Notes: generated from the sequence alone by a model not told the origin. A stretch of 64,000 nt of DNA from Runella slithyformis DSM 19594 (GCF_000218895.1 NC_015703.1:681501-745500); one strand, 5' to 3'; positions 18,122-27,781 are shown, counted from the stretch's first letter. Translations and numbers: made by a program.

Positions 18122-19540
18122 ATGCTAAGTTTTTTCAGAGTTAATGCTCCTTATCAGATCCTGAGCCTCGTCATCGTCCTGGTGATGCTGCAATTTCCCT
18201 TTTACATCAGTGCGCCCGATCTGCTGGTGTCTGAACTCCAATGGATGTTGGTAGGGGAAAAAATGGGGCAGGGATTTATGCTTTACCGCGATGTATGGGA
18301 CAATCTGAGTCCCTTGTCGGCGGCAGCGTATTGGGGCATTGATGAACTTTTCGGCCGCTCACCCATAGCGCACCGGAGCATTGCCAATCTATTAATCCTC
18401 TTCCAGGCAGTTTATTTCAATTATATTTCCGGACAACGTCAGCTTTTTACGGAGCGCAATTATGTACCGGGCGTGCTGTATCTGCTCTTTATCAACGTTT
18501 CCTTTGATTGCAGCATCTTATCGCCCTCCCTGATGGCTACTACCTTTATTTTACTGGCTTTTGGCACGCTCATCCGCCAAATGCAACGGGAAGGCGTCAC
18601 GGATGAAGTATTTGAATTGGGTTTTTACCTGAGTGTGGCCACGCTGTTTTACTTACCCATGGGGCTTTTTTTACTGTGGGCATTCCTTTCCATGCTTCTC
18701 TACACGGGAGCAAATTTCCGGCAACACACGCTGGCGTTTTTCGGATACGTCTTTCCCATTGCCCTATCGGCACTGTTTTTCTTCTTCCGCGGTGCCCTTG
18801 ATGAGTTAAGTCAAAACCTGCTTACATCGGCATTCCGCGCTCACCGGTACAACCTTCAGGACTTTTTGGGGGTTATCGGTACCATGGGAGGCATATTTTT
18901 GATTGGAGGATTAGGGTTTCTGCAAACCATTCGTTACCCGCGCTTTATCAACTATCAGGGGCGCTGCCAACAGATCATGGGGTTATGGGTAATTACGGCC
19001 TTTATCTCCATCGGTCTGATGCCGTTTATTGCTCCCATGCAATTCATCATTTTTATCCCGCCTGTTACCTTTTTTTCGGTCAATTTTTTTATGCTTATCC
19101 AACGGCGCTGGCTTTCAGAAGTGCTCTTTCTGATTGTTTTTGTTGCCATTGTATTTTTTCGATATCAATCGTCCTTTCTCAACAACCCCATTTCATTGAC
19201 CAATTCAGCCCGCTTGGATAACCTGAAAATCAAACGAACTCCATTACCTCCTTCCATCCGCCAGCAAAAAATACTTGTGATCGGCGAAGACGAAGGCGAA
19301 TACCGCGACAATTTCCCCGCCACCGCTTATATCAACTGGGAGCTGGCGCGTTATGACTTCGAGAATTTGGACAGCTACGAAAGCGTGATCAGTATTTTTG
19401 ATAATTTTAAAGCAGACCCTCCTACCTACGTTGTTGATAAAGAAAACGTAATGCCGCGTTTATTTAAACGCCTGCCTGAGCTTGGCAAACGATACCATAC
19501 TACCCAATGGAAAGGCATTTATCAGCGCAATGTTCAGTAA
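18122..19540 (+). CDS. Polytopic membrane protein (DUF6427/glycosyltransferase-like)
   Basis: 472 residues with about ten to eleven hydrophobic segments from residue 10 to about 350, then a soluble C-terminal domain of about 120 residues (KILVIGEDEGEYRDN to the end). An early acidic loop, WMLVGEKMGQGFMLYRDVWD, recalls membrane glycosyltransferases of the GT-C type, which place acidic residues in the first external loop; this is only a resemblance. The C-terminal segment PPTYVVDKENVMPRL is the pattern at the end of such proteins. Function not established. The last codons run into a degenerate dispersed repeat. Confidence 0.65.
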   Translation: MLSFFRVNAPYQILSLVIVLVMLQFPFYISAPDLLVSELQWMLVGEKMGQGFMLYRDVWDNLSPLSAAAYWGIDELFGRSPIAHRSIANLLILFQAVYFNYISGQRQLFTERNYVPGVLYLLFINVSFDCSILSPSLMATTFILLAFGTLIRQMQREGVTDEVFELGFYLSVATLFYLPMGLFLLWAFLSMLLYTGANFRQHTLAFFGYVFPIALSALFFFFRGALDELSQNLLTSAFRAHRYNLQDFLGVIGTMGGIFLIGGLGFLQTIRYPRFINYQGRCQQIMGLWVITAFISIGLMPFIAPMQFIIFIPPVTFFSVNFFMLIQRRWLSEVLFLIVFVAIVFFRYQSSFLNNPISLTNSARLDNLKIKRTPLPPSIRQQKILVIGEDEGEYRDNFPATAYINWELARYDFENLDSYESVISIFDNFKADPPTYVVDKENVMPRLFKRLPELGKRYHTTQWKGIYQRNVQ

Positions 19541-19581
19541 GCAATGGACTGTAAACGGTGCCCTGCCTACTGCTCACCGGA

Positions 19582-20964
19582 TCAGCATTCGGTTACGCTC
19601 AATGCCAACCCCGCTTCCGACGTTTCTTTGTATTTTTTGGACATATCACGCCCTGTGGCCCGCATCACTTTGATGACACTGTCGAAGGATATTTTCTGCA
19701 TTCCCGGGTCAATGGTCATGGCCAGAAGATACGCATTGTAGGCTTTAGCCGCCCCCATGGCATTTCGCTCAATGCACGGAATCTGTACATAGCCGCCAAT
19801 GGGGTCGCAGGTCATGCCGAGATGGTGTTCGATGCCTATTTCGGCGGCGGCCTCCACCTGTTCGATAGTTCCGCCGGCGGCATACGCCAGCATGGCCGCT
19901 CCCATGGCCGAGGCCGTACCGATCTCGCCCATACAGCCCATCTCAGCGCCCGAAATACTGGCATTATGCTTGACCAAAAAACCGATGGCCGCCGCTGCCA
20001 ACATCCCGTCCCGCATTTTTTGAGGAGAATAATGAAAATGGTATTTCATCAGGTACGTCAGTCCGGGAAATACCCCCGACGCCCCCGAAGTGGGTGCCGT
20101 AACGACAATATTGCCCGCAGCATTTTCTTCAGAAGCCGCCAAACAGTAGGCATTCAGAAAAATCAAAAAACTATCGGTGGTCGATGCATGCTGCTTGGCG
20201 CGCTCATACAGTAAAGGCGCTTTGCGCTGAAGTCGAATCGTACCGGGCAATACGCCTTTGGCCCGTACCCCTCGCTTGACTGCTTTATGCATAAAATCCA
20301 GGATTTGGTCAATTTTACGCAGGATATCTTTTTCCGAAAGGCCCGTTAATGCTTTTTCATTTTCTATCATAAGCTGCGACAGCGTAAGGGTTGTCATGTG
20401 CAAATGCGCCTGCAACTCCTCCATGGTTGAATACGGATACGCGGGCAGGCGATGTATTGTTTCTTCAGATGCATACCCTTTTTGTTGGATAAAACCCCCT
20501 CCTACCGAATAAAACTCCCCTTCATAGACTGATTCTCCGCCTTCATCCAACAGCCGGAGAATCATGGTATTGGGATGCGGAAACGTGGTTCTGCCTTTGT
20601 GGTAAACAATGGCATTTTCGGTGATCGGCACCTCTATTTCCTGAAATCGTATCGTATAGCTGTCCTCCTTGTTTTTCATGAGGCCGCTCAACTGTTTGGG
20701 GTCACAGGTATGCGGTTGCCAACCCAACAAACCACCCACAATGGCGCGGTCGGTGCCGTGACCTTTGCCGGTAGCACTCAGCGATCCGTAGAGATTGATT
20801 TGGAACGTTTTGCCGCGCCGGGCCTGCTCAGGGGGTAAGTGTGTAAGTTGTTGCAAAAAAAGATAAGCCGCTTTCATAGGCCCTATCGTATGCGAACTGG
20901 ACGGTCCCGGTCCTACCTTAAAAAGGTCAAAAAATGAAGTGGTAATTGCGTTTTTGGAAGACAT
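19582..20964 (-). CDS. sdaA: L-serine dehydratase (ammonia-lyase), iron-sulfur type, single chain
   Basis: 460 residues, normal length for the one-chain enzyme. The beta-domain start has FDLFKVGPGPSSSHTIGPMKAA. The alpha domain has APTSGASGVFPG, and the [4Fe-4S]-ligand cysteines in AEMGCMGEIGTASAM, GMTCDPIGGYVQIPCIERN. It deaminates L-serine to pyruvate and ammonia in the cytoplasm using an oxygen-sensitive cluster. It is a single gene; a near-perfect 44-bp palindrome lies just upstream (20993-21036). Confidence 0.96.
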   Translation of the reverse strand: MSSKNAITTSFFDLFKVGPGPSSSHTIGPMKAAYLFLQQLTHLPPEQARRGKTFQINLYGSLSATGKGHGTDRAIVGGLLGWQPHTCDPKQLSGLMKNKEDSYTIRFQEIEVPITENAIVYHKGRTTFPHPNTMILRLLDEGGESVYEGEFYSVGGGFIQQKGYASEETIHRLPAYPYSTMEELQAHLHMTTLTLSQLMIENEKALTGLSEKDILRKIDQILDFMHKAVKRGVRAKGVLPGTIRLQRKAPLLYERAKQHASTTDSFLIFLNAYCLAASEENAAGNIVVTAPTSGASGVFPGLTYLMKYHFHYSPQKMRDGMLAAAAIGFLVKHNASISGAEMGCMGEIGTASAMGAAMLAYAAGGTIEQVEAAAEIGIEHHLGMTCDPIGGYVQIPCIERNAMGAAKAYNAYLLAMTIDPGMQKISFDSVIKVMRATGRDMSKKYKETSEAGLALSVTEC

Positions 20965-20992
20965 AAACGGAGTATTTCAGCATTAAAAAAAT

Positions 20993-21036
20993 GCGCGACA
21001 TTGTTCAAAAATAGCTATTTCTGAACAATGTCGCGC
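20993..21036. repeat. 44-bp near-perfect palindrome upstream of serine dehydratase
   Basis: Left arm GCGCGACATTGTTCA (continuing AAAATAG) and right arm CTATTTC then TGAACAATGTCGCGC: 22-bp arms with one mismatch and no loop. It starts 29 nt upstream of the serine dehydratase start codon and ends 54 nt downstream of the stop of the truncated transposase gene. No T-run follows on either strand, so it may be an operator, an attenuating hairpin or an IS terminal relic rather than a classical terminator. Confidence 0.6.
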
Positions 21037-21089
21037 AATAAATGCCGAGAATGTAAAATAATTGGAGATCAGGATAAAATGCAGCCTAA

Positions 21090-21539
21090 TCAGTACGTTT
21101 CATCCACCAATTGATTATTGGTTCTGGCCGCGATGGCCTCCCACAGCTTCTTCTGCTTACGTCTCGAAATAATGCTTGGATTTTTTTCAATCGCCTTCTG
21201 CAATATCCGCTGCGTAAGCGAGAGGTATTTACTGACTTTGGGCTGGTCCATCCCAAAACTGGCTGCCAATTGCTCCTGAGGTACTCCCCCCCGTAAATAG
21301 ATCAGTACAAATAGTAAGGCATCCTGCGTGTCCCCAAATAGGCTGTTTTTTCGAGTGGATATCTGACGCCGCAACCGAGGGCTGCCGTCAAATGTATACT
21401 CCGAAAAATAAGACTGCCATACTTCATGGAAAGGATTGTAGAGTGTCTTAAACTCATTTCTCCTCAATCCAGTGAGCCTGCGAAGATTTTTTTCATCAGC
21501 TTGAAGGTCTTCGAACCTTTGAATCATTACCCAAACCAT
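21090..21539 (-). mobile_element. Transposase N-terminal remnant (IS5-like HTH/DDE_Tnp_4 type)
   Basis: 149 residues matching the N-terminal, helix-turn-helix part of IS5-superfamily transposases: MIQRFEDLQADEKNLRRLTG, RKNSLFGDTQDALLFVLIYL and the HTH QLAASFGMDQPKVSKYLSL. The ORF stops at VDETY, where the catalytic DDE domain should begin, and only about 125 nt remain before the serine dehydratase gene. The catalytic domain is therefore missing and the element cannot move by itself. No paired terminal inverted repeats were found. Read as an old insertion relic, or possibly a retained DNA-binding domain. Confidence 0.7.
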
Positions 21540-21582
21540 AGAATAATTGTTAATGTAGAAAGAAGTGGATATTAAATTGTTT

Positions 21583-22575
21583 TTAAATTTCCTTTAACAT
21601 TTTCGTTGGACTGACCATAAACTTTTTCTTAAAGGCTTTGTCGAAATTGGCGGCACTGGTGTATCCCAGGTTGGAGGCTATTTCTGATACCGTCCATTTG
21701 TTTTGTAAGAGCTGGTTCTTGGCTATTTCCAATTTTTGATTCAAATGGTATTCATAAGGAGGCATACCGTAAACCTGCTTGAAACATTTTTTAAATTTTG
21801 AAAGGCTCATATTGGCTTCACTTGCCAAAAACTCCAAGTTGGGCAAAGGCTTACTGGCCATAAAATAACGGCTTTCAATTTCTTCAATTTGCTTCAGGTC
21901 ACTCTGATTGATTCGAATGAATTGCAAATCAGACTCATTACGACCCACCTGAGAAATAAAATCGGCAATCAACTTATAGCATTGTGCCTGCGCCAGCAGC
22001 TTCCAGGTAAACGAGGAACTGCCTTCAAAAAGTTTGTCTAACGATACCGTTTGTTCAAAAAATGAGACTCCCTGCAAGTATACCCCTACTTCTGAAGACA
22101 GAAGGCTTATGAGCGGCGAACACCCTGTAAGATTACTTAAATTGATACCGAGTTTATCAAAAAGCCATTGCCGACGGAAGTTAATGACCACAAAACGGGA
22201 TCGTTTCCCAACCGGCCAATGCGTATCTATCGACATCCTCGAACTGTACAATACAGTGGATTTGTGGGTCTGCGTTTTCTGTCCGGATTTGGTATCCAAC
22301 AAATAATGCGTATGCGCATCCTCCGATTGTACAAATGAGAGGGTCCAGTAATCATTTGTACTCAGCGATTCTTTCAGTGTATTAAGTGGTTTAAACCAAC
22401 ATAATTCACCAAGCAGGACTAACACCTCTCGTTCAAAGAGGGTTGCATTAAGTTTAATAAAGGAGTTTCCTTCTGTATAAAAAAATTCAGTAGGAGATTT
22501 TGCTTCGGTGCCAAACTGTCGGGCAACGTCTTCCATCCAGTGCTTAGATGGTTTAAGGCTTAATTTGATCTCCAT
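21583..22575 (-). CDS. AraC-family transcriptional regulator
   Basis: 330 residues. The N-terminal about 230 residues form an unrecognised ligand or dimerisation domain. The C-terminal AraC domain carries both helix-turn-helices: PNLEFLASEANMSLSKFKKCFKQ (first) and WTVSEIASNLGYTSAANFDKAFKKKF with the closing VSPTKML. It should be a cytoplasmic activator or repressor; no target is indicated. It lies beside a broken membrane-anchored AraC-type gene and the transposase relic, in a zone of weak selection, but is itself intact. Confidence 0.88.
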   Translation of the reverse strand: MEIKLSLKPSKHWMEDVARQFGTEAKSPTEFFYTEGNSFIKLNATLFEREVLVLLGELCWFKPLNTLKESLSTNDYWTLSFVQSEDAHTHYLLDTKSGQKTQTHKSTVLYSSRMSIDTHWPVGKRSRFVVINFRRQWLFDKLGINLSNLTGCSPLISLLSSEVGVYLQGVSFFEQTVSLDKLFEGSSSFTWKLLAQAQCYKLIADFISQVGRNESDLQFIRINQSDLKQIEEIESRYFMASKPLPNLEFLASEANMSLSKFKKCFKQVYGMPPYEYHLNQKLEIAKNQLLQNKWTVSEIASNLGYTSAANFDKAFKKKFMVSPTKMLKEI

Positions 22576-22690
22576 AACGTTGGAATAGGCTTTTAATAAA
22601 TTAATTCCTTCAATAAATTATCAGATCAGTGTCAGGTAATTTGTATTGAATAAAAAAAGGAACTTCTTTTACTAAAACACTTCGGAATGA

Positions 22691-23777
22691 TTATTCTGAA
22701 GTCAATTTTAATGTTTTTCTATAACGTTTGGGAAAATATCCCGTTGTTTTTTTAAATGTTGTACAGATGGAAGATATCGGAAGTGAATCAGGAATCTATT
22801 CCATCGACAAAGAAACAGCAACTTTTTGATCATAAATATCGTGTAAAAGCAAACAGCTTTTGCGCTTTAATGATTCTGTATGAATGGATAAATTCATTAA
22901 AATCCATATTCCATTCACTGTTTATAAGATGTGAAAGCCGGTGAGAACCGATTCTGATTCGTTTTACCAACTCCCCCGGGGGTAGCCTTGAATCGGGAAA
23001 TATCAACCCGACTTCCCGCTTCCGGCGTATCTTTGCTTCAAAATCTTGCCGATTCTCCAAGGGGATTATCCCTCCCCAAAGAACCTGCCCATCGGATACT
23101 AACGTATTTAACACAAAAGGTAATTCTACCATTAAAAAAATCATGCCTGCTAACCAAAGCAGCAAAGTCGCCTGATAAAACCATTCGTATGTAACATATT
23201 GGGTAGAATTTTCACCAAAAAAATGCAGAATCCCCACTTGGAAAACAGTAACGGGAGGCATAAACAACAAATACCCAACAATGCTTTTTAACCAACCTGA
23301 GGCTAAAGGGTAGGCAAAACGTGACCAATCAGCATATTTTTTTAACGGAAAAATTACCGACACAACGGATGAATTGTAAACAGCTCCTCCGACGAGAGCA
23401 CATACGTAAAGCCCGCTGTTTTGAGAATCAACCCCTGTTATCAACCCGACAACATACAAATACGAAAAAAGCTGCGCGCACCGAAGTGCAGCAATCAATG
23501 CCCCTTTTAAATAGCCTGCATTTTGAAAACCAAACAAAGAGCGCACATAACCAGCTACGAAGGACGGAATGCGCAGCATCAGTATTCCGGACACTGCTAA
23601 AACTAAAAAAGACGCTTTAAGTAATCCTGAACTATTGGTTTGCAGAAAGTGTGAGACTGCAACGATTACAAAAGAAAGAGTCAAGTAACGTACATGAACG
23701 CCCTGATTTGCCTTAGTGTAAACGAATGCACTAACACTAAAAAGTAAAACGAGAATACGCTGTAAACTGTAAATCAT
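22691..23777 (-). pseudogene. Broken membrane-bound AraC-type regulator
   Basis: From ATG 23777 the frame encodes about seven hydrophobic segments (residues about 5-235), then the first helix-turn-helix of an AraC domain (SHRLSHLINSEWNMDFNEFI), and stops at 22830 directly after AQKLFAFTRYL. The second half of the domain persists in another frame: DIYDQKVAVSLSME, a TAG stop, then CTTFKKTTGYFPKRYRK, ending at 22691. One frameshift near 22850 and one nonsense or small deletion near 22800 thus disable the DNA-binding domain. The remnant is too well matched to chance to be random. Expected parent: polytopic HTH proteins found in Cytophagales. Confidence 0.72.
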
Positions 23778-23985
23778 CTGTGTGGATGATTATATTTATG
23801 TCGATTGAATGCTCGATTATATATACGAATAAAAGAGACATTATGGATTACAATACAAAGAAAATAATTTTATTGGTATAAAAAAACAACACTCTAAGGA
23901 TATAATATTATTTATGGTACAGAAATTATCTGATTTTAATTCCGCTTCCTGCAAATTCATTGGAACATTACTATTGATTTCATAC

Positions 23986-24487
23986 CTATATAGACACACA
24001 AACAGGTGTGGGAGTCCGGCTTGAGCATTGAGCATCAGCAGGCAGAATAACTGTGGGTGCAGAGGTATTCACAGCGGCAACAGTACTAATTTCGTTATTT
24101 CCACCAACAAAGAAAGCCCATGATTTTTGCGGCACTTTTTATTTACCACATCGTTGGGGGTATGCCTCTAACAGTATACGTCGTTCCGCTTTCACTCCTT
24201 CGCGGTTGAGTTTAGCCCTCATTGTATCATTTATTTCAAACAGTAACCATAAATACGCCTTTGATATCCTTATCTCCGCTACCGTCCACGGAAATCAGGG
24301 ATCTATCCAATAAGTCATAAGCGAAATAGGTGGCCCTATATACATACACATGGTGTTTATTGGTAAGGCTTTTGGTGAAGGAGCCGTAAACGATAGGTGG
24401 GGCCGGAAGAAAAAAAAATGGAATCATGTGCAGGATATACACCACCTGCAGCGTCCGGAAGAAACCCTTTAAATATGTTTTGTACAC
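23986..24487 (-). pseudogene. Decayed coding fragments, no family recognised
   Basis: Two overlapping minus-strand frames look like remains of one gene. Frame one (24487-24236) ends in SLISVDGSGDKDIKGVFMV. Frame two (24294-23986) reads TMRAKLNREGVKAERRILL, then a TAA at 24139-24141, then WAFFVGGNNEISTVAAVNTS and a Cys-containing tail. Charged, protein-like composition across both suggests a degraded gene with a frameshift and a nonsense codon. The rest of 23778-24576 shows nothing else I can support. Confidence 0.35.
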
Positions 24488-24576
24488 ATAAAGGGCTATG
24501 GGTTGATGTCGTTTGCAGCATAATGCCGAATCACATCAAAAGTTTTTCATATTTAAAAACAGGCTCTTCAAAAAAT

Positions 24577-24603
24577 GAAGCTGCCAGCAAAGCCGGCAGC
24601 TTC
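24577..24603 (-). terminator. Terminator downstream of the ammonium transporter
   Basis: Perfect 9-bp arms GAAGCTGCC and GGCAGCTTC with a 9-nt loop; on the minus strand the hairpin is followed by ATTTTTTG. A second weaker hairpin with CAAAACCACAG/CTGTGGTC arms lies between it and the transporter stop codon, at about 24614-24652. Confidence 0.7.
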
Positions 24604-24689
24604 AACGAGTACAACAAAACCACAGTCAATAGGGCTAACCCTCTGTGGTCTTGTTGGGATATTATGGATTTTTTCTTTCTAAGAAATAA

Positions 24690-26012
24690 TTAAGCTTCAA
24701 CTAAAAACTCGTCATGTTGACTGATATCCAGGCCCACCTTCTCGTCTTCTTCCGATACACGCAGTGGCTCGATCAGGTCAGTCACTTTCAAAATGACGTA
24801 AGACATCACAAAAGCAAAAAACGAAACCAACACTAAAGCAATCAGGTGATTTTTGAACAGCGTAAACGTACCGTATGCCAAACCTTCATCAACAACCGCA
24901 GAATTTACCCCTTTGGAAGCAAAAATACCCGTCATCAACATACCCATCATACCGCCTACACCATGGCAGGGGAATACATCGAGGGTGTCGTCCAACGTAG
25001 TTTTTGTGCGAAGGTGCGCCAAGTAGTTAGAAACGATGGAAGAAATCGCACCGATAAAGATTGACTGCGGAATAGTTACGAAACCACAGGCTGGCGTAAT
25101 CGCTACCAAACCTACCACTGCACCGATCGAAAATCCTAAAGCGGAAGGTTTTTTACCTTTTGCCGTGTCAAAAAGAACCCATGCCAAACCTGCTGCGGCG
25201 GCGGCGGTATTGGTAGCGGCCAGCGCAGAAACGGCCAATGGACCTGAACCTACGGCTGAGCCGGCGTTGAAACCAAACCATCCGAACCACAATAAACCTG
25301 TACCTAATAATACATATGGAATGTTGGCAGGAGGCAGGAAATTAGCCTCAACGTGAGCACGACGACGCTTTAGATACAACGCACCGGCCAAAGCCGCCCA
25401 ACCGGCCGACATGTGAACTACGGTACCGCCGGCAAAATCCAATACACCCAGTTTGAAAAGGAAACCGTCAGGATGCCAAGTCCAGTGCGCCAAAGGTGCA
25501 TAGACGAAAATACTGAAAAGCACCATAAAAAGGATATATGAACGGAACTTAATACGCTCAGCCAATGAACCCGTCACGAGGGCGGGAGTAATAACGGCAA
25601 ATTTCAACTGGAAAAAAGCAAACAATGCCAAAGGAATGGTAGGAGCCAATGACCATGGCTTGCCATCCAATACGCCTTTGAACATAAAGAAGGTCATGGG
25701 ATTTCCAACCCAGCCACCGATGGAATCACCGAATGCAAGACTGAAACCAACGACTACCCAAACAATACTGATAACACCCATGGCAATAAAGCTTTGCAGC
25801 ATGGTCGAAATTACGTTTTTGTGATTTACCATACCTCCGTAGAAGTAGGCCAGGCCCGGCGTCATTAATAATACGAAAGCCGTTGCAACGAGCATCCATG
25901 CGATGTCGCCTGAGTTGAGGCCTTCGGTCACGATTTGGGTAGGGATGGCAGGCATCAGAATCCCCAAAAGGCTCACGCCCAACAGAATCACGAGTGGGAT
26001 GTACTTTTTCAT
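24690..26012 (-). CDS. amt: Ammonium transporter (Amt/MEP/Rh family)
   Basis: 440 residues with a cleavable or first hydrophobic segment and eleven further TM helices. The twin pore histidines are visible in VLDFAGGTVVHMSAG and LDVFPCHGVGGMMG; the family start pattern is DIAWMLVATAFVLLMTPGLA. It moves ammonium across the inner membrane. No GlnK/PII gene lies next to it, unlike in many bacteria. It follows a porin gene by 114 nt on the same strand, so the two may work as an outer/inner membrane pair. A double hairpin ends the unit. Confidence 0.96.
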   Translation of the reverse strand: MKKYIPLVILLGVSLLGILMPAIPTQIVTEGLNSGDIAWMLVATAFVLLMTPGLAYFYGGMVNHKNVISTMLQSFIAMGVISIVWVVVGFSLAFGDSIGGWVGNPMTFFMFKGVLDGKPWSLAPTIPLALFAFFQLKFAVITPALVTGSLAERIKFRSYILFMVLFSIFVYAPLAHWTWHPDGFLFKLGVLDFAGGTVVHMSAGWAALAGALYLKRRRAHVEANFLPPANIPYVLLGTGLLWFGWFGFNAGSAVGSGPLAVSALAATNTAAAAAGLAWVLFDTAKGKKPSALGFSIGAVVGLVAITPACGFVTIPQSIFIGAISSIVSNYLAHLRTKTTLDDTLDVFPCHGVGGMMGMLMTGIFASKGVNSAVVDEGLAYGTFTLFKNHLIALVLVSFFAFVMSYVILKVTDLIEPLRVSEEDEKVGLDISQHDEFLVEA

Positions 26013-26126
26013 AAAGATACTTGACTGGTTTTGGTTGTACGTTTTATTAAGTATAGGATTTAATAACGGGTAGTCAGCATATTGGCAGACAATCCATGCA
26101 GACTACCTGTTACGTAACCGGGCGTA

Positions 26127-27368
26127 TTAGAACTTATAGATAAAGGCTAAACCAAGAGTTGATTGTGAGCTTTTGGTAAAATCACCATTTTCATCCTCAA
26201 ACTGCTGATTTTTTGTTTCACCGGCACCTGCCACTTTTTTGTAGGCATCTAAACGGAATTCAGGTTTGATAAGCAAATGACCGTCGGCCAATGTGAAGTT
26301 ACCGGTCAGTGTCAGTGAATTTACGGAAGTACCTTCTCCTTTTTTGTTGAGCAGCGCACGTACACCGTTGCTGTTATCAAAATATTCATAACGTGCGCCA
26401 ATACTGAATATATCACTGGCCGCTACGTTAAAATACCCCGCAGCACCGCCCCAAGTTTGAGCTGAGGTTGGACCGCCGGCACCTTGGTAATCTCCTTTTT
26501 GTGAACCGTAAGCGGCATTCAAACCAACCAATACCTTATCGGTAGCCTGAAAAGATGTAGTCAAATCAAGTACTCGGTAATGTGCGTCGGGCGTTTTCCC
26601 TTTTGCATCAGGACTGGCTTCGTTGCTGTTGATAAAGTTAAGGTATACATTCCATCCTTTGGCAGGATTAAGGAACAATTGAGAGATCAGACCTTTTTTG
26701 CGGTTGTTATCATTCAAATTGTCAACGTTATTCACAAGACCCAACATCAATGATACTTTATCCGAAAAAGCATAGGTGCCTTTTACCCCGATGTGGTAGA
26801 AAGGACCGTTGTTAAATAGGTTTGACAATGAATAGTTGAAGTTAACAGGTGCATCAATTACTTCATAACCGATATGGGTACCGAATTGACCGGCGGTAAG
26901 TGTAAACTTGCTTGAAGCTTTCCAGTTGAAATACGCCTGCTTGATGGCCAAAGCAGTGTTGGTATTGCTGCCGAGCGCTCCCAGTACGTTACCATAGTTT
27001 CCAAGATCAGCATTAGGACCGAAAGCCAAGTCCACTACCACATCTGACTTGTCATTGCTATACTGCATTTTGGTTTGAACCAAGCCTAAGGAAAACTGAC
27101 CTGATTTTTGATCGAATGCACGGGCATAATACGCGCCCAAGTTTGAGCGAGAGGCTGGCCTGTTGAAGTTGCCGATGTAGTAAGAGTCAATATACCCCGA
27201 AAAAGTAAAAGCCCCTTTTTTCTCTTCTCCCTCTTCTTTTTTAACTTCTGCTTTTGTCTCCGACTTAGCTTCTTCTTTTTTACCATCAGCCTTCATTTCG
27301 TCATTCCCCTTAGGAAAAGCCAAAAAGGTACCAAACAAACATAAAACAAGTAAATTAAATTTTTTCAT
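26127..27368 (-). CDS. Outer-membrane porin-like barrel upstream of amt
   Basis: 413 residues from ATG 27368 (MKKFNLLVLCLFGTFLAFPK); the longer frame to 27479 runs through AT-rich upstream sequence and is unlikely. After the signal is a short Lys/Glu-rich linker (residues about 20-55), then a barrel beginning GAFTFSGYIDSYYIGNFNRP and ending TLGLAFIYKF. The pattern fits the Bacteroidota outer-membrane porin group often labelled BBP2/OmpL-like. Adjacent to the ammonium transporter, it may admit ammonium or related solutes; this is inference from position. Confidence 0.8.
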   Translation of the reverse strand: MKKFNLLVLCLFGTFLAFPKGNDEMKADGKKEEAKSETKAEVKKEEGEEKKGAFTFSGYIDSYYIGNFNRPASRSNLGAYYARAFDQKSGQFSLGLVQTKMQYSNDKSDVVVDLAFGPNADLGNYGNVLGALGSNTNTALAIKQAYFNWKASSKFTLTAGQFGTHIGYEVIDAPVNFNYSLSNLFNNGPFYHIGVKGTYAFSDKVSLMLGLVNNVDNLNDNNRKKGLISQLFLNPAKGWNVYLNFINSNEASPDAKGKTPDAHYRVLDLTTSFQATDKVLVGLNAAYGSQKGDYQGAGGPTSAQTWGGAAGYFNVAASDIFSIGARYEYFDNSNGVRALLNKKGEGTSVNSLTLTGNFTLADGHLLIKPEFRLDAYKKVAGAGETKNQQFEDENGDFTKSSQSTLGLAFIYKF

Positions 27369-27710
27369 AATATTATTTTGTTTAAGGTGGGTAATATGCG
27401 GTTTTGTTTTCCGATACAAACTTTGATTTATTTTTATAAATATCCAAATTTTTAGTTCGTTTTTTAAGTATTTTTTCATAAAAATTTAATCTTTTTGCAA
27501 TTTTATACTCAACACTTTAGATAAATTTAATTATTTATACAAAAAATACAATTTTCTATATTATTCTGCATTATTAAATAATTTCAAAATATTATTCTTT
27601 CAAGATATTTTAAAATAAACAACGAAACATTTGAATAGTGCTATTTTAACCCTATCAGTAACTAATAAAAACCCTTAGAATAAGTAGATTAAATCCGGCC
27701 CGGAGAGCGC
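27369..27710. other. AT-rich intergenic region upstream of the porin gene
   Basis: About 340 nt of very AT-rich sequence without a credible gene. It must contain the promoter of the porin/amt unit on the minus strand, but I found no clear TAnnTTTG box with a spaced TTG. No riboswitch or paired structure recognised. Confidence 0.5.
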
Positions 27711-27740
27711 AAAAAAAGCCTCTGAGAAATCTCAGAGGCT
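27711..27740 (-). terminator. Rho-independent terminator of the ferredoxin gene
   Basis: Perfect stem AGCCTCTGAGA/TCTCAGAGGCT with a very short loop; on the minus strand it is followed by seven T. It lies about 40 nt after the ferredoxin stop codon. Confidence 0.88.
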
Positions 27741-27781
27741 TCTAAAGCAAGGGGTATTCTTCTTATTTCAAAGACATTCGG

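Noticed and set aside
24397-24693. 98-codon plus-strand ORF before the ammonium transporter
   Set aside because: Covers the two terminator hairpins and low-complexity sequence; no start signal or protein character.
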